From: Streptomyces sp. Root431
GTDB lineage: Bacteria > Actinomycetota > Actinomycetes > Streptomycetales > Streptomycetaceae
Direction of reading: 5' to 3'
Length of the DNA: 64,000 nt
Assembly: GCF_001426585.1 (NCBI RefSeq)
Contig: NZ_LMEI01000013.1
Span: 398,461-462,460, forward strand
The notes beneath the pieces are model-generated. The model had not been told where the DNA came from. It ran no database searches and saw only the letters and a list, made by a program, of their open reading frames with translations. Below, piece after piece: positions 40,640-48,825 of this stretch (position 1 is its first letter; each line of letters begins with the position of its first letter). A program made the translations under genes and the position numbers.

Positions 40640-42466
40640 CTACCGCGCCGCGTCCGGGTGGACCGCGTCCGTGACCGGGCGGTCGTCGGTCGGCTTCTCC
40701 GCCGCCTTCTCGACCGGCTTGCGGAGCTGGATGTTCAGCTCGCGCAGGCGGGACTCGTCGAGCTCGGTGGGGGCGCCCATCAGGAGGTCCTGGGCGTTGC
40801 CGTTGAGCGGGAAGGCGATGGTCTCGCGGATGTTGGGCTCGTCGGCGAGGAGCATGACGATGCGGTCGACGCCGGGGGCGATGCCGCCGTGCGGCGGGGC
40901 GCCGTACTCGAAGGCGCGGAGCATGCCCGCGAACTCGTGCTCGACCGTCTCGCGCGAGTAGCCCGCGATCTCGAAGGCCTTGAACATGATCTCGGGCTCG
41001 TGGTTCCGGATCGCGCCCGAGGAGAGCTCGATGCCGTTGCAGACGATGTCGTACTGCCAGCCGAGGACGTCCAGCGGGTCCTGGGTCTCCAGGGCCTCGA
41101 TGCCGCCCTGCGGCATGGAGAACGGGTTGTGCGAGAAGTCGATCTTGCCGGTCTCCTCGTCCCGCTCGTACATCGGGAAGTCGACGATCCACGCGAAGCG
41201 GAAGACGTTCTCCTCGAACTGGCCGGCGCGCTTGGCGGCCTCGACCCGGACCGGGCCCATGATCTTGGAGACCTCGTCGAACTCGCCCGCGCCGAAGAAG
41301 ATCGCGTGGCCCGGCTCCAGGCCGAGGCGCTCGGTGAGGACCTTGATGTTCTCCTCGGTGAGGAACTTGGCGATCGGGCCGGTCAGGGCGTTGCCCTCGC
41401 CGACGCGGACCCAGGCCAGGCCCTTCGCGCCGAGGGAGACCGCGAAGTCGCCCAGCGCGTCGAAGAACTTGCGCGGCTGGTCGCCCGTGTTCGGGACGGC
41501 CAGGGCGCGGACGTGCTTGCCGGCGAAGGCCTTGAACTCGGACGCCTCGAAGACGTCGGAGATGTCGACGAGCTCCAGGGCCGTGCGCAGGTCGGGCTTG
41601 TCGTTGCCGTACTTCAGCATCGACTCGCGGAAGGGGATCCGCGGGAACGGGGAGGTGACGTGACGGCCCCCGCCGAACTCCTCGAAGATCTCCGTCATCA
41701 GCTTCTCGATCGGCTGGAAGACGTCTTCCTGCTCGACGAAGCTCATCTCGACGTCGAGCTGGTAGAACTCGCCCGGCGAGCGGTCCGCGCGGGCGTCCTC
41801 GTCGCGGAAGCAGGGCGCGATCTGGAAGTAGCGGTCGAAGCCGGAGATCATCAGCAGCTGCTTGAACTGCTGGGGCGCCTGCGGCAGCGCGTAGAACTTG
41901 CCCGGGTTCAGACGGGACGGGACGACGAAGTCGCGGGCGCCCTCAGGAGAGGTCGCGGCGAGGATCGGGGTCGCCATCTCGTTGAAGCCGAGGGCCACCA
42001 TCTTCGAGCGGATGGAGGCGATGACGGCCGAGCGCAGCATGATGTTGCGGTGCATGCGCTCGCGGCGCAGGTCGAGGAAGCGGTACTCCAGGCGCCGCTC
42101 CTCGTTCACGCCGTCGTCGGTGTTGACGGTGAAGGGGATCTGCTTGGCCGCGCCCAGGACCTCGACCGTGGCGGCCTCGATCTCGATCTCGCCGGTGGGG
42201 AGCTCCGGGTTGACGTTGTCCGCGCCGCGCGAGACGACCTTGCCGTCGACGCGGACGACGGTCTCCTTCGTCAGCTTGTCGAGGACCTCGGCCGCGGCGG
42301 TGCCGGGGCGGGCGACGAGCTGCGTGATGCCGTAGTGGTCGCGCAGATCGATGAAGAGGATGCCGCCCAGGTCGCGCCGATTGTGCAGCCAGCCGCTCAG
42401 CCGGACGTCGGTGCCGACGTCAGAGGCGCGGAGCTCGCCGCAGGTGTGGGACCTGTACCGATGCAT
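40640..42466 (-). CDS. aspS: Aspartate--tRNA ligase
   Basis: 608 aa class II synthetase with the bacterial GAD insertion. The anticodon-binding OB fold opens HTCGELRASDVGTDVRLSGW. Motif 2 is CFRDEDARADRSPGEFYQLD, and motif 3 GGIAPGVDRIVMLLADEPNI. The start ATG 42466 follows upstream spacing typical of a promoter-proximal gene. Charges tRNA-Asp (and tRNA-Asn if the strain lacks AsnS and uses GatCAB). It lies in the conserved chromosomal core. Confidence 0.96.
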   Translation of the reverse strand: MHRYRSHTCGELRASDVGTDVRLSGWLHNRRDLGGILFIDLRDHYGITQLVARPGTAAAEVLDKLTKETVVRVDGKVVSRGADNVNPELPTGEIEIEAATVEVLGAAKQIPFTVNTDDGVNEERRLEYRFLDLRRERMHRNIMLRSAVIASIRSKMVALGFNEMATPILAATSPEGARDFVVPSRLNPGKFYALPQAPQQFKQLLMISGFDRYFQIAPCFRDEDARADRSPGEFYQLDVEMSFVEQEDVFQPIEKLMTEIFEEFGGGRHVTSPFPRIPFRESMLKYGNDKPDLRTALELVDISDVFEASEFKAFAGKHVRALAVPNTGDQPRKFFDALGDFAVSLGAKGLAWVRVGEGNALTGPIAKFLTEENIKVLTERLGLEPGHAIFFGAGEFDEVSKIMGPVRVEAAKRAGQFEENVFRFAWIVDFPMYERDEETGKIDFSHNPFSMPQGGIEALETQDPLDVLGWQYDIVCNGIELSSGAIRNHEPEIMFKAFEIAGYSRETVEHEFAGMLRAFEYGAPPHGGIAPGVDRIVMLLADEPNIRETIAFPLNGNAQDLLMGAPTELDESRLRELNIQLRKPVEKAAEKPTDDRPVTDAVHPDAAR

Positions 42467-42650
42467 CGTCGTTCATCCAGTCTTCGGGATCGGGATCTTG
42501 GGGTGGGGCGCCGTCGTCGCACACCGTCACTCACGGGACGCAAGTCACAGGAACACGCGGACAGACGCACCCAGGGTACCGGCCGCCCCATGATCCCTTT
42601 TCGAATACTCTCAGTGGCGACCTGCTGTCCGATATTCATAAAGTGGGGCA

Positions 42651-44768
42651 ATGCGCACCGAGGACGTCCTGGCCGCGATCGCGACCGGCCTGTGGCGCTG
42701 GGACAACGCGTCCGGGATCGTCTCGCTCGACGCCGAGGCGGCCCGGCTCCTCGGGCTGCCCGCCGAATCGGTGCAGCTCACCGAGGCGGCCGTACGCTCG
42801 CGATTTCACCCGGTCGACTGGAACGAGATCGACGGGGTCGTCAATCTCGCCGTCGCCGAGGGCACCCTCGCCGAGGCCCGGCTGCGGATCATGGACGAGC
42901 AGGGCCGGGTGATCCGTACCGTACGGAGCCGGTCCAAGCCCCTCATCGAGGGCAACGACTACCAGCTCGTCGGCACCCTCCAGGAAGTCGCCGAGCAGCA
43001 GCCCGGCACCGCCGCGCACACCCCCATCACCGGCGACTGGCGCCGCTCCCGCGAGGCCTTCCTCCTCGACGCCGGCCGCGCCCTCGCCGAGGCCCGCTCC
43101 ACGGCCGAGGTGCTGCGCGTCGCGGCCTCGCTGTCGATGCCCGGCTTCTCGCCGGACGGACTCGCCGTCTTCGGCGTCGCCGGCGACCGGCTCACCGTCA
43201 TCGGCCACCACGGGCACAGCCAGGGCGACGAGGGGCCGTTCTCGTCGATGGGACTGGACACCGACTATCCGGCGGCCGAGGTCGTACGGACCGGGCGGGC
43301 GATCTATCTGCCGACGCCGGAGGAGTACCTGCGGCGCTACTCCACCACCTGGCCGCTCGCCCAGCGCTTCGGCCGCCGCTCCTGGGCCTTCGTGCCGCTC
43401 GTCGTCGCCGGGCGCACGATGGGCGCCTGGATGGCCGCCTTCAAGCACCCGGTCGCCTTCACGCCCGACGAACGCTCGGTGCTCACGACGGTCGCGCGGA
43501 TGCTCGCGCAGGCCCTCGCGCGCGCCGGGGTGGCCGAGTCGGAGCGCGAGCTGTCCCTCGGGCTCCAGCGGACGATGATGCCGGTCCTCGGCCCCGGCAT
43601 CCCCGGCATCCAGGTCGCCGCCCGGTACGTGCCGACCGGCGGCGGGCTCCAGGTCGGCGGCGACTGGTACGACATGATCCGGCTGCCCGGCGGCCACACC
43701 CGCGCCGGCGGGCGCGGCGCCGGCCGCATCGCGCTCGTCATCGGCGACGTCCAGGGCCACGACGTGCGGGCCGCCGGCCTGATGGGGCAGCTGCGGATCG
43801 CCCTGCGCGCGTACGCCTCCGAGGGCCACCGGCCGGACGCGGTGCTCTCGCGCGCCTCGCGCTTCCTGTACGGGATCACGGACGGGGACGACGGGGAGAA
43901 CGTCGGCCCGCGCTTCGCGACCTGCCTCTACCTGGAGGTCGACCTGGAGACGGGCACGGTCGACATCGCCCGCGCCGGGCATCCGGACCCGGCGGTACGG
44001 ATGAACGACGGAACGGTTCTCCTGAGGCCGACGGCCGGCGGCCTGCCCCTCGGCATCGACCCCGACACCGACTACCCCACGACCCGGCTCACCCTGGAGC
44101 CCGGCGAGACCCTCATGATCTGCACCGACGGCCTCCTGGAGACCGGCGGGCACGACCTGGACACCGGCTGGGAGCGGGTCAAGGAGCTCCTGGAGTCCCA
44201 CGACGGCGAGGACCTGGAGCACCTCGCCGACACCCTCGTCGAGGCCGTCCACGGCCCCGGCTCGCACCACACGACCGGCCCGCTCGCCGACCGCCGCGAG
44301 GACGACATCGCGGTCCTGCTGCTCTCCCGCCGGCCCGCGGGCACGGTGGCCGAGGCACCGCGCCGCACCCTGATGACGATCGCCCAGGCCGAGCCGGAGC
44401 GGATCGCCGAGGCCCGCGAGCAGCTGCGCCAGCTACTGCACGACTGGAAGGACGAGGACCAGCTCGACTCGGCGGTCCTGATGGTCTCCGAGATGGTCAC
44501 GAACGTCCTCGTCCACACGGACGGCGACGCGCTCCTGGTCGCCGAGGTCGCCTGCGGCGAGGAGTCGCGGCGGCTGCGCGTGGAGGTCTCCGACCAGAGC
44601 GACGAGCTGCCGCACAAGCGGCACCCGGGCGAGATGGCGTCGAGCGGCCGCGGCCTGCTCCTGATGGAGATGCTCGCGGACGCGTGGGGCTTCGCCCCGC
44701 GGGGCGAGGGCAAGTCGATCTGGTTCGAACTGAACGAGCCGCCTTCGGGGAAGGGCTGCTGCGAGTAG
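42651..44768 (+). CDS. PAS-GAF-SpoIIE phosphatase-ATPase regulatory protein (705 aa)
   Basis: Four domains in order: PAS (about 1-115, WDNASGIVSLDAEAARLLGL), GAF (about 140-300, ending FAFVPLVVAG-like), a SpoIIE/PP2C phosphatase (about 315-565) and an RsbW-like HATPase (about 585-695). The PP2C metal residues are intact: VGGDWYDM, VIGDVQGHDV, ICTDGLLETG, EDDIAVLLL. The ATPase has VSEMVTNVLVHTDGDALLVA and SSGRGLLLMEMLADAWGF. Such proteins act in partner-switching control of sigma factors. It is divergent from aspS with a 184-bp gap. Confidence 0.9.
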   Translation: MRTEDVLAAIATGLWRWDNASGIVSLDAEAARLLGLPAESVQLTEAAVRSRFHPVDWNEIDGVVNLAVAEGTLAEARLRIMDEQGRVIRTVRSRSKPLIEGNDYQLVGTLQEVAEQQPGTAAHTPITGDWRRSREAFLLDAGRALAEARSTAEVLRVAASLSMPGFSPDGLAVFGVAGDRLTVIGHHGHSQGDEGPFSSMGLDTDYPAAEVVRTGRAIYLPTPEEYLRRYSTTWPLAQRFGRRSWAFVPLVVAGRTMGAWMAAFKHPVAFTPDERSVLTTVARMLAQALARAGVAESERELSLGLQRTMMPVLGPGIPGIQVAARYVPTGGGLQVGGDWYDMIRLPGGHTRAGGRGAGRIALVIGDVQGHDVRAAGLMGQLRIALRAYASEGHRPDAVLSRASRFLYGITDGDDGENVGPRFATCLYLEVDLETGTVDIARAGHPDPAVRMNDGTVLLRPTAGGLPLGIDPDTDYPTTRLTLEPGETLMICTDGLLETGGHDLDTGWERVKELLESHDGEDLEHLADTLVEAVHGPGSHHTTGPLADRREDDIAVLLLSRRPAGTVAEAPRRTLMTIAQAEPERIAEAREQLRQLLHDWKDEDQLDSAVLMVSEMVTNVLVHTDGDALLVAEVACGEESRRLRVEVSDQSDELPHKRHPGEMASSGRGLLLMEMLADAWGFAPRGEGKSIWFELNEPPSGKGCCE

Positions 44769-44810
44769 GGGCTGCCCCATCGGGCCTTTCGTCGTGGGTG
44801 CCGCTCGCGG

Positions 44811-44940
44811 CGTGGGCGGGGCTCGCACCCGCGTATGAGCCTCCCGCCGTGGGCGGGGCTCGCACCGTGGGCGGGGCTCGCACCGTGGGCGGGGCTCGCA
44901 CCGCCGCGTACGGGCCTCCCGCCGTGGGCGAGGCTCGCAC
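44811..44940. repeat. Five copies of an 18-bp repeat in a 309-bp gene-free gap
   Basis: The unit CGTGGGCGGGGCTCGCAC occurs at 44811, 44848, 44866, 44884 and 44923 (the last with one change), three copies being directly tandem. Between copies 1-2 and 4-5 lies a related CGCGTA-GCCTCCCGC spacer. No gene is visible in the gap 44769-45077; it looks like recent tandem expansion. Confidence 0.75.
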
Positions 44941-45077
44941 CGCGTACAGGGCTCCCGCCGCGTACAGGCCCCCCACCTCATCGCCGCGCACCTCCCCCGC
45001 CCACCGCGCGCCTCCCCCTCCCACGGCGCAGACTGGTGTCGTACGGCCGCTCGGGGGGACCACGGAGCAGGCATGCC

Positions 45078-45893
45078 ATGGACATCCACAAGGTCGGCAG
45101 TGACACCACCGTGCTCGCCGACAGCCTCGAAGCCCCGGGCATCGGCCACATCCCCGTCAACGCCTTCGCGCTGACCGCCGCCGAACCGGTCGTCGTCGAC
45201 ACCGGGCTCTCCGTCGAGGACCGTGACTTCGTCGCGGCGCTCGGCGAGGTCATGGACCCGGCCGACGTGCGCTGGATCTGGCTCACCCATCCCGACCGCG
45301 ACCACACGGGCGGGATCTTCGACCTGCTCGACGCGGCCCCGGACGCGCGCGTGGTCACGACCTTCGTCGGCTTCGGCGTGATGATGACCGAGCGGCCGCT
45401 GCCCATGGACCGGGTGTACTTCCTCAACCCCGGCCAGTCCCTCGACGTCGGCGACCGCATGCTGCACGCCTTCCGGCCGCCGCTCTTCGACAACCCCGCG
45501 ACCGTCGGCTTCTACGACGACAAGACCCGGATCTGCTTCAGCTCCGACTGCTTCGGCGGCCCGATGCCGACCCTGGAGATCGCGGAGAGCGGGCACGCGA
45601 GCGACCTGAAGCCGGAGGAGCTGCGGCAGACGCAGCTGCTGTGGGCGACGCTCGACAGCCCGTGGGTGCACATCGTGGACGCGGAGAAGTACCGGGCGAC
45701 GATCGCGCCGCTGCGCGAGATGAACCCGGAGATCGTGCTGTGCACGCATCTGCCGCCGGCCGTGCGGATGACGGACCGGATGCTGGAGACGATCGCGATG
45801 GCCCCGGACTCCGACCCGTTCGTGGGGCCCGACCAGGCGGCCCTTGAGCAGATGCTGGCCTCGTTCGAGCCGGGCGGGATGGCTGCCGCCTAG
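45078..45893 (+). CDS. MBL-fold metallohydrolase (flavodiiron/ODP-like)
   Basis: 271 aa. The metal motif is WLTHPDRDHTGGIFDLLD, an HxDxDH form of the MBL HxHxDH seen in oxygen-binding diiron proteins. Further ligands are in SSDCFGGPMP and CTHLPPAV. The start ATG 45078 has GGAG about 10 bp upstream. The C-terminal SFEPGGMAAA and stop are repeated twice more downstream as a 45-bp tandem repeat. It could be an oxidoreductase partner or a hydrolase; the substrate is unknown. Confidence 0.85.
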   Translation: MDIHKVGSDTTVLADSLEAPGIGHIPVNAFALTAAEPVVVDTGLSVEDRDFVAALGEVMDPADVRWIWLTHPDRDHTGGIFDLLDAAPDARVVTTFVGFGVMMTERPLPMDRVYFLNPGQSLDVGDRMLHAFRPPLFDNPATVGFYDDKTRICFSSDCFGGPMPTLEIAESGHASDLKPEELRQTQLLWATLDSPWVHIVDAEKYRATIAPLREMNPEIVLCTHLPPAVRMTDRMLETIAMAPDSDPFVGPDQAALEQMLASFEPGGMAAA

Positions 45894-45995
45894 CCGGTTC
45901 CGACCTCGTTCGAGCCGGGCGGGATGGCTGCCGCCTAGCCGGTTCCGACCCCGTTCGAGCCGGGCGGGATGGCAGCCGCCTAGCCGGTTTCCCCC
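45861..45995. repeat. 45-bp tandem triplication of the MBL gene 3' end
   Basis: Units start at 45861, 45906 and 45951. Each encodes (S/P)FEPGGMAAA then TAG and a short PVPT-like stretch in the same frame, so the gene end and stop are copied three times. The third unit overlaps the stop codon of the convergent AI-2E-type gene at 45980. Copies 1 and 2 are identical; copy 3 differs at a few bases. Confidence 0.85.
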
Positions 45996-47047
45996 GGGGT
46001 TTCGCGGGGCGCCCCGTACCGCGAGCGCAGTTCGCCGAGGACCCCGGTCGCGGCGGCGGTCAGCGGTACGGCGAGGAGCATGCCCAGGATGCCCGCGACG
46101 GACGCGCCGGCCGTGATCGCCAGCATGACCGCGGCCGGGTGCATCTGCACGGTCTTGCTCTGGACGATGGGCTGGAGGACGTTCCCCTCCAGGACCTGGA
46201 CGGCGAGGACGATGCCGAGCACCCACAGCGCGATGACGAAGCCCCGGTCGGCGAGGGCGACGAGGACGGCGACGGCGCCGGAGAGGAAGGCGCCGAGGTA
46301 CGGGATGTAGGCGGTGACGAAGACCAGCGCGGCGAGTCCCACCGCCCCGGGCACGTCGAGGACGAGCAGGCCGATGCCGATGAGGACGGCGTCGACGAAG
46401 GCGACGAAGGTGGTGCCGCGCATGAAGCCCTCGACGGCCTCGAAGGCCCGGCGGGCCATGGCCTCCATGAGGTCGCCGGTGGCGCGGGGGGCGAGGGAGC
46501 GCAGGGCGCCCGCGGCCCGGTCGGAGTCCTTCAGGAAGAAGAAGATGAGGAGCAGGGCGAGGACGGCGGTGGCGAGCATCTCGCCGACGACGCTGAGCCC
46601 GTTGATCACCCCGGAGGCGGCGGTGCCGCCGAACTTCTCCAGGAGGCTCTTGGCGTTCTTGGCGAGGTCGTCGAGGGAGGTGCCGGCCGCGCCGAGGTGC
46701 TTCGCGATGTCGGTGGCGGCCTGCCGCAGCGAGGCGACGATCTGGTCGCCGGTCTCGATGAGGGCGAGGACGACGATGTACGTGGCTCCGCCGACGACCG
46801 TGACGACGGCGACGACGGTGAGCGCGGCGGCGAGCGCCTTCCGCACCTTCATGCGGAGCAGCCGCCGGTAGAGCGGCCCGAGGAGGGCGGTGCCGAGGAT
46901 CGCGAGCAGGACGGGGGTGACGGCGGTCTGGAAGACGACGCACAGCCAGATCCCGATGGCGAAGACCCCCGCGGCGAGCAGCAGGACGACGCACCAGGCA
47001 GCGAAGCGACGGGCGGGTTCGGGGAGGAGCGCTCGGGTCGTCTGCAC
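45980..47047 (-). CDS. AI-2E family transporter (PerM-like permease)
   Basis: 355 aa with about eight helices. Conserved features are TAVLALLLIFFFLKDSDRAA, the VGLAALVFVTAYIPYLGAFL stretch, and VQVLEGNVLQPIVQSKTVQM near the C-terminus, typical of the AI-2E/PerM family. The GTG at 47047 follows GGTGGACG. The family exports autoinducer-2 in some bacteria, but Streptomyces does not clearly use AI-2, so the substrate is open. Its last codons lie within the third 45-bp repeat. Confidence 0.85.
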   Translation of the reverse strand: MQTTRALLPEPARRFAAWCVVLLLAAGVFAIGIWLCVVFQTAVTPVLLAILGTALLGPLYRRLLRMKVRKALAAALTVVAVVTVVGGATYIVVLALIETGDQIVASLRQAATDIAKHLGAAGTSLDDLAKNAKSLLEKFGGTAASGVINGLSVVGEMLATAVLALLLIFFFLKDSDRAAGALRSLAPRATGDLMEAMARRAFEAVEGFMRGTTFVAFVDAVLIGIGLLVLDVPGAVGLAALVFVTAYIPYLGAFLSGAVAVLVALADRGFVIALWVLGIVLAVQVLEGNVLQPIVQSKTVQMHPAAVMLAITAGASVAGILGMLLAVPLTAAATGVLGELRSRYGAPRETPGETG

Positions 47048-47142
47048 CCGTCCACCGGACCATGCCCGTCGGCGTGTCGTCGCGCGCTGACGGCCGTACG
47101 GGTGACGGCCCGTCAGCGCCGGTTGCGTACCGCGCCCTTCGC

Positions 47143-48105
47143 TTACTCGCCCATGCCGTGGACCGCCGGGATCGTGCCGAGGCGGCCCGCCTGGAAGTCC
47201 TCGAAGGCCTGGCGGAGTTCGGCCTGGGTGTTCATGACGAACGGGCCGTAGTGCGCCATGGGCTCGCGGATCGGCTGTCCGCCCAGGAGCACGACCTCCA
47301 GGTCCGGCGTGTGGCCGTCCTGCTTCTCGTCGGCGCGGATCGTGAGAGCGCCGCCCTTGCCGAAGACGGCGGTCTGGCCGGTGTGGACGGGCCGGCGCTC
47401 GGCGCCGACGGTGCCGCGGCCGGCCAGGACGTACGCGAGGCCGTTGAAGTCCTCGCGCCACGGCAGGCTGATCTCGGCGCCGGGCCGCAGGGTGGCGTGG
47501 ATCATCGTGATCGGGGTGTGGGTGATGCCGGGGCCCTCGTGGCCGTCGAGCTCGCCCGCGATGACCCGGAGCAGCGCGCCGCCGTCGGGGGAGGTGAGCA
47601 GCTGGACCTGGCCGCCGCGGATGTCCTGGTAGCGGGGGGCCATCATCTTGTCGGCCGCGGGGAGGTTCACCCAGAGCTGGAGGCCGTGGAAGAGTCCGCC
47701 GCTGACGACGAGGGACTCCGGCGGGGCTTCGATGTGGAGCAGACCGCTGCCGGCTGTCATCCACTGGGTGTCGCCGTTGGTGATGGTGCCGCCGCCGCCG
47801 TTGGAGTCCTGGTGGTCGAAGGTCCCGTCGATGATGTAGGTGACGGTCTCGAAGCCGCGGTGGGGGTGCCAGGGGGTGCCCTTGGGCTCGCCCGGGGCGT
47901 ACTCCACCTCGCCCATCTGGTCCATCATGATGAACGGGTCGAGGTACTGGTAGTTGATCCCGGCGAACGCGCGCCGGACCGGGAATCCCTCGCCCTCGAA
48001 GCCGGACGGGGCCGTGGTCACGGCGAGCACGGGGCGGGACGGGGCGTCGGCCGGGGCGGCGACGCGCGGCAGGGTGAGCGGGTTCTCGACAGTCACAGCG
48101 GGCAT
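47143..48105 (-). CDS. Pirin family protein
   Basis: 320 aa bicupin. The N-terminal cupin carries the metal ligands in TPWHPHRGFETVTYIIDG (two His) and SGLLHIEAP (His and Glu), so a metal site is present. The C-terminal cupin is recognisable (FNGLAYVLAGRGTVGAERRP). Bacterial pirins can have quercetinase activity or act as redox-sensing cofactors. ATG 48105 follows AGGAGG by 7 bp. A MarR-like palindrome lies upstream. The AI-2E gene is 95 bp downstream on the same strand. Confidence 0.9.
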   Translation of the reverse strand: MPAVTVENPLTLPRVAAPADAPSRPVLAVTTAPSGFEGEGFPVRRAFAGINYQYLDPFIMMDQMGEVEYAPGEPKGTPWHPHRGFETVTYIIDGTFDHQDSNGGGGTITNGDTQWMTAGSGLLHIEAPPESLVVSGGLFHGLQLWVNLPAADKMMAPRYQDIRGGQVQLLTSPDGGALLRVIAGELDGHEGPGITHTPITMIHATLRPGAEISLPWREDFNGLAYVLAGRGTVGAERRPVHTGQTAVFGKGGALTIRADEKQDGHTPDLEVVLLGGQPIREPMAHYGPFVMNTQAELRQAFEDFQAGRLGTIPAVHGMGE

Positions 48106-48143
48106 GACCGGACCTCCTAGGTGCGACCTTGTACGTCCACTTT

Positions 48144-48159
48144 AGTTGAACGCTGAACT
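48144..48159. promoter_or_regulatory. Candidate MarR-type operator upstream of pirin
   Basis: AGTTGAACGCTGAACT is an imperfect palindrome in an AT-richer patch (TTTAGTTGAACGCTGAACTTT) 38 bp upstream of the pirin start. Its TTGAA/GAACT halves resemble the site at 1141 before the monooxygenase operon. The regulator is unknown. Confidence 0.4.
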
Positions 48160-48181
48160 TTCTGCCACCAGGAACGCGGAA

Positions 48182-48207
48182 CGCCCGGGAGGAATTCCTC
48201 CCGGGCG
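48182..48207 (-). terminator. 26-bp perfect palindrome after the SseB-domain gene
   Basis: A perfect dyad centred at 48194/48195 (GAATTC at the middle, CGCCCGGGA arms) begins 22 bp past the stop of the gene on the minus strand. It would form a very stable loopless hairpin and lacks a T-tract. Confidence 0.6.
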
Positions 48208-48228
48208 CCTCATGGGGTCAAGAATCGG

Positions 48229-48681
48229 TCAGCCGTACATCCTGCGCATCGCGTAGTCGACCATCTGCTCCACGGCCTTGGCGTCGAAGACCATGCGGTG
48301 GTCGCCCTCCATGTCGAGGACGAAGCCGTAGCCGGTCGGCAGCAGGTCGATCACCTCGGCACCGGTGATGACGAAGTACTTCGACTCCTTGCCCGCGTAC
48401 CGCCGCAGCTCCTTGAGCGACGTGAACATCGGGATCACGGGCTGCTGGGTGTTGTGCAGGGCCAGGAAGCCGGGGTTGTCGCCGCGCGGGCAGTAGACCT
48501 TCGAGGTCGCGAAGATCTGCTGGAAGTCCTCGGGGGCGAGGGTGCCGGTCGTGAAGGCGCGTACGGCGTCGGCGAGAGACGGAGGCGAAGGCTCCGGATA
48601 GAGCGGGGGCTGCTGCGCGTACCCCTGCTGCGGCGGGGCGTACTGCTGCTGGGCACCCGGATTCTGGTCGTAGCCGTACAT
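48229..48681 (-). CDS. SseB-domain protein with Gln/Pro/Tyr-rich N-terminus (150 aa)
   Basis: The first about 40 residues are a Gln/Pro/Tyr tail (MYGYDQNPGAQQQYAPPQQG). The SseB-like domain follows: LADAVRAFTTGTLAPEDFQQ, FLALHNTQQPVIPMFTSLKE, and DLLPTGYGFVLDMEGDHRMV. This family often sits next to ESX/T7SS or WXG genes in actinobacteria. None is adjacent here. ATG 48681 is the start, 145 bp from the divergent acyl-CoA dehydrogenase. Role unknown. Confidence 0.8.
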   Translation of the reverse strand: MYGYDQNPGAQQQYAPPQQGYAQQPPLYPEPSPPSLADAVRAFTTGTLAPEDFQQIFATSKVYCPRGDNPGFLALHNTQQPVIPMFTSLKELRRYAGKESKYFVITGAEVIDLLPTGYGFVLDMEGDHRMVFDAKAVEQMVDYAMRRMYG

Positions 48682-48825
48682 GGGCCCTGAGCCTACTGCG
48701 TCACAGATGCCCCGGAAGGGGTTGCTCTTATTACCGGTGGGTAGCATCATCGGAGAGAGCGTTTTGCTACTCGCTGGTACGTGTACGAGGAACCTGCCTC
48801 CCCGAGCCTTAACGGAGCCGTCGCC

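Noticed and set aside
40658..45103. 1481-codon plus-strand open frame across aspS and the phosphatase gene
   Set aside because: Antisense to aspS and out of frame with the phosphatase; composition is not protein-like.
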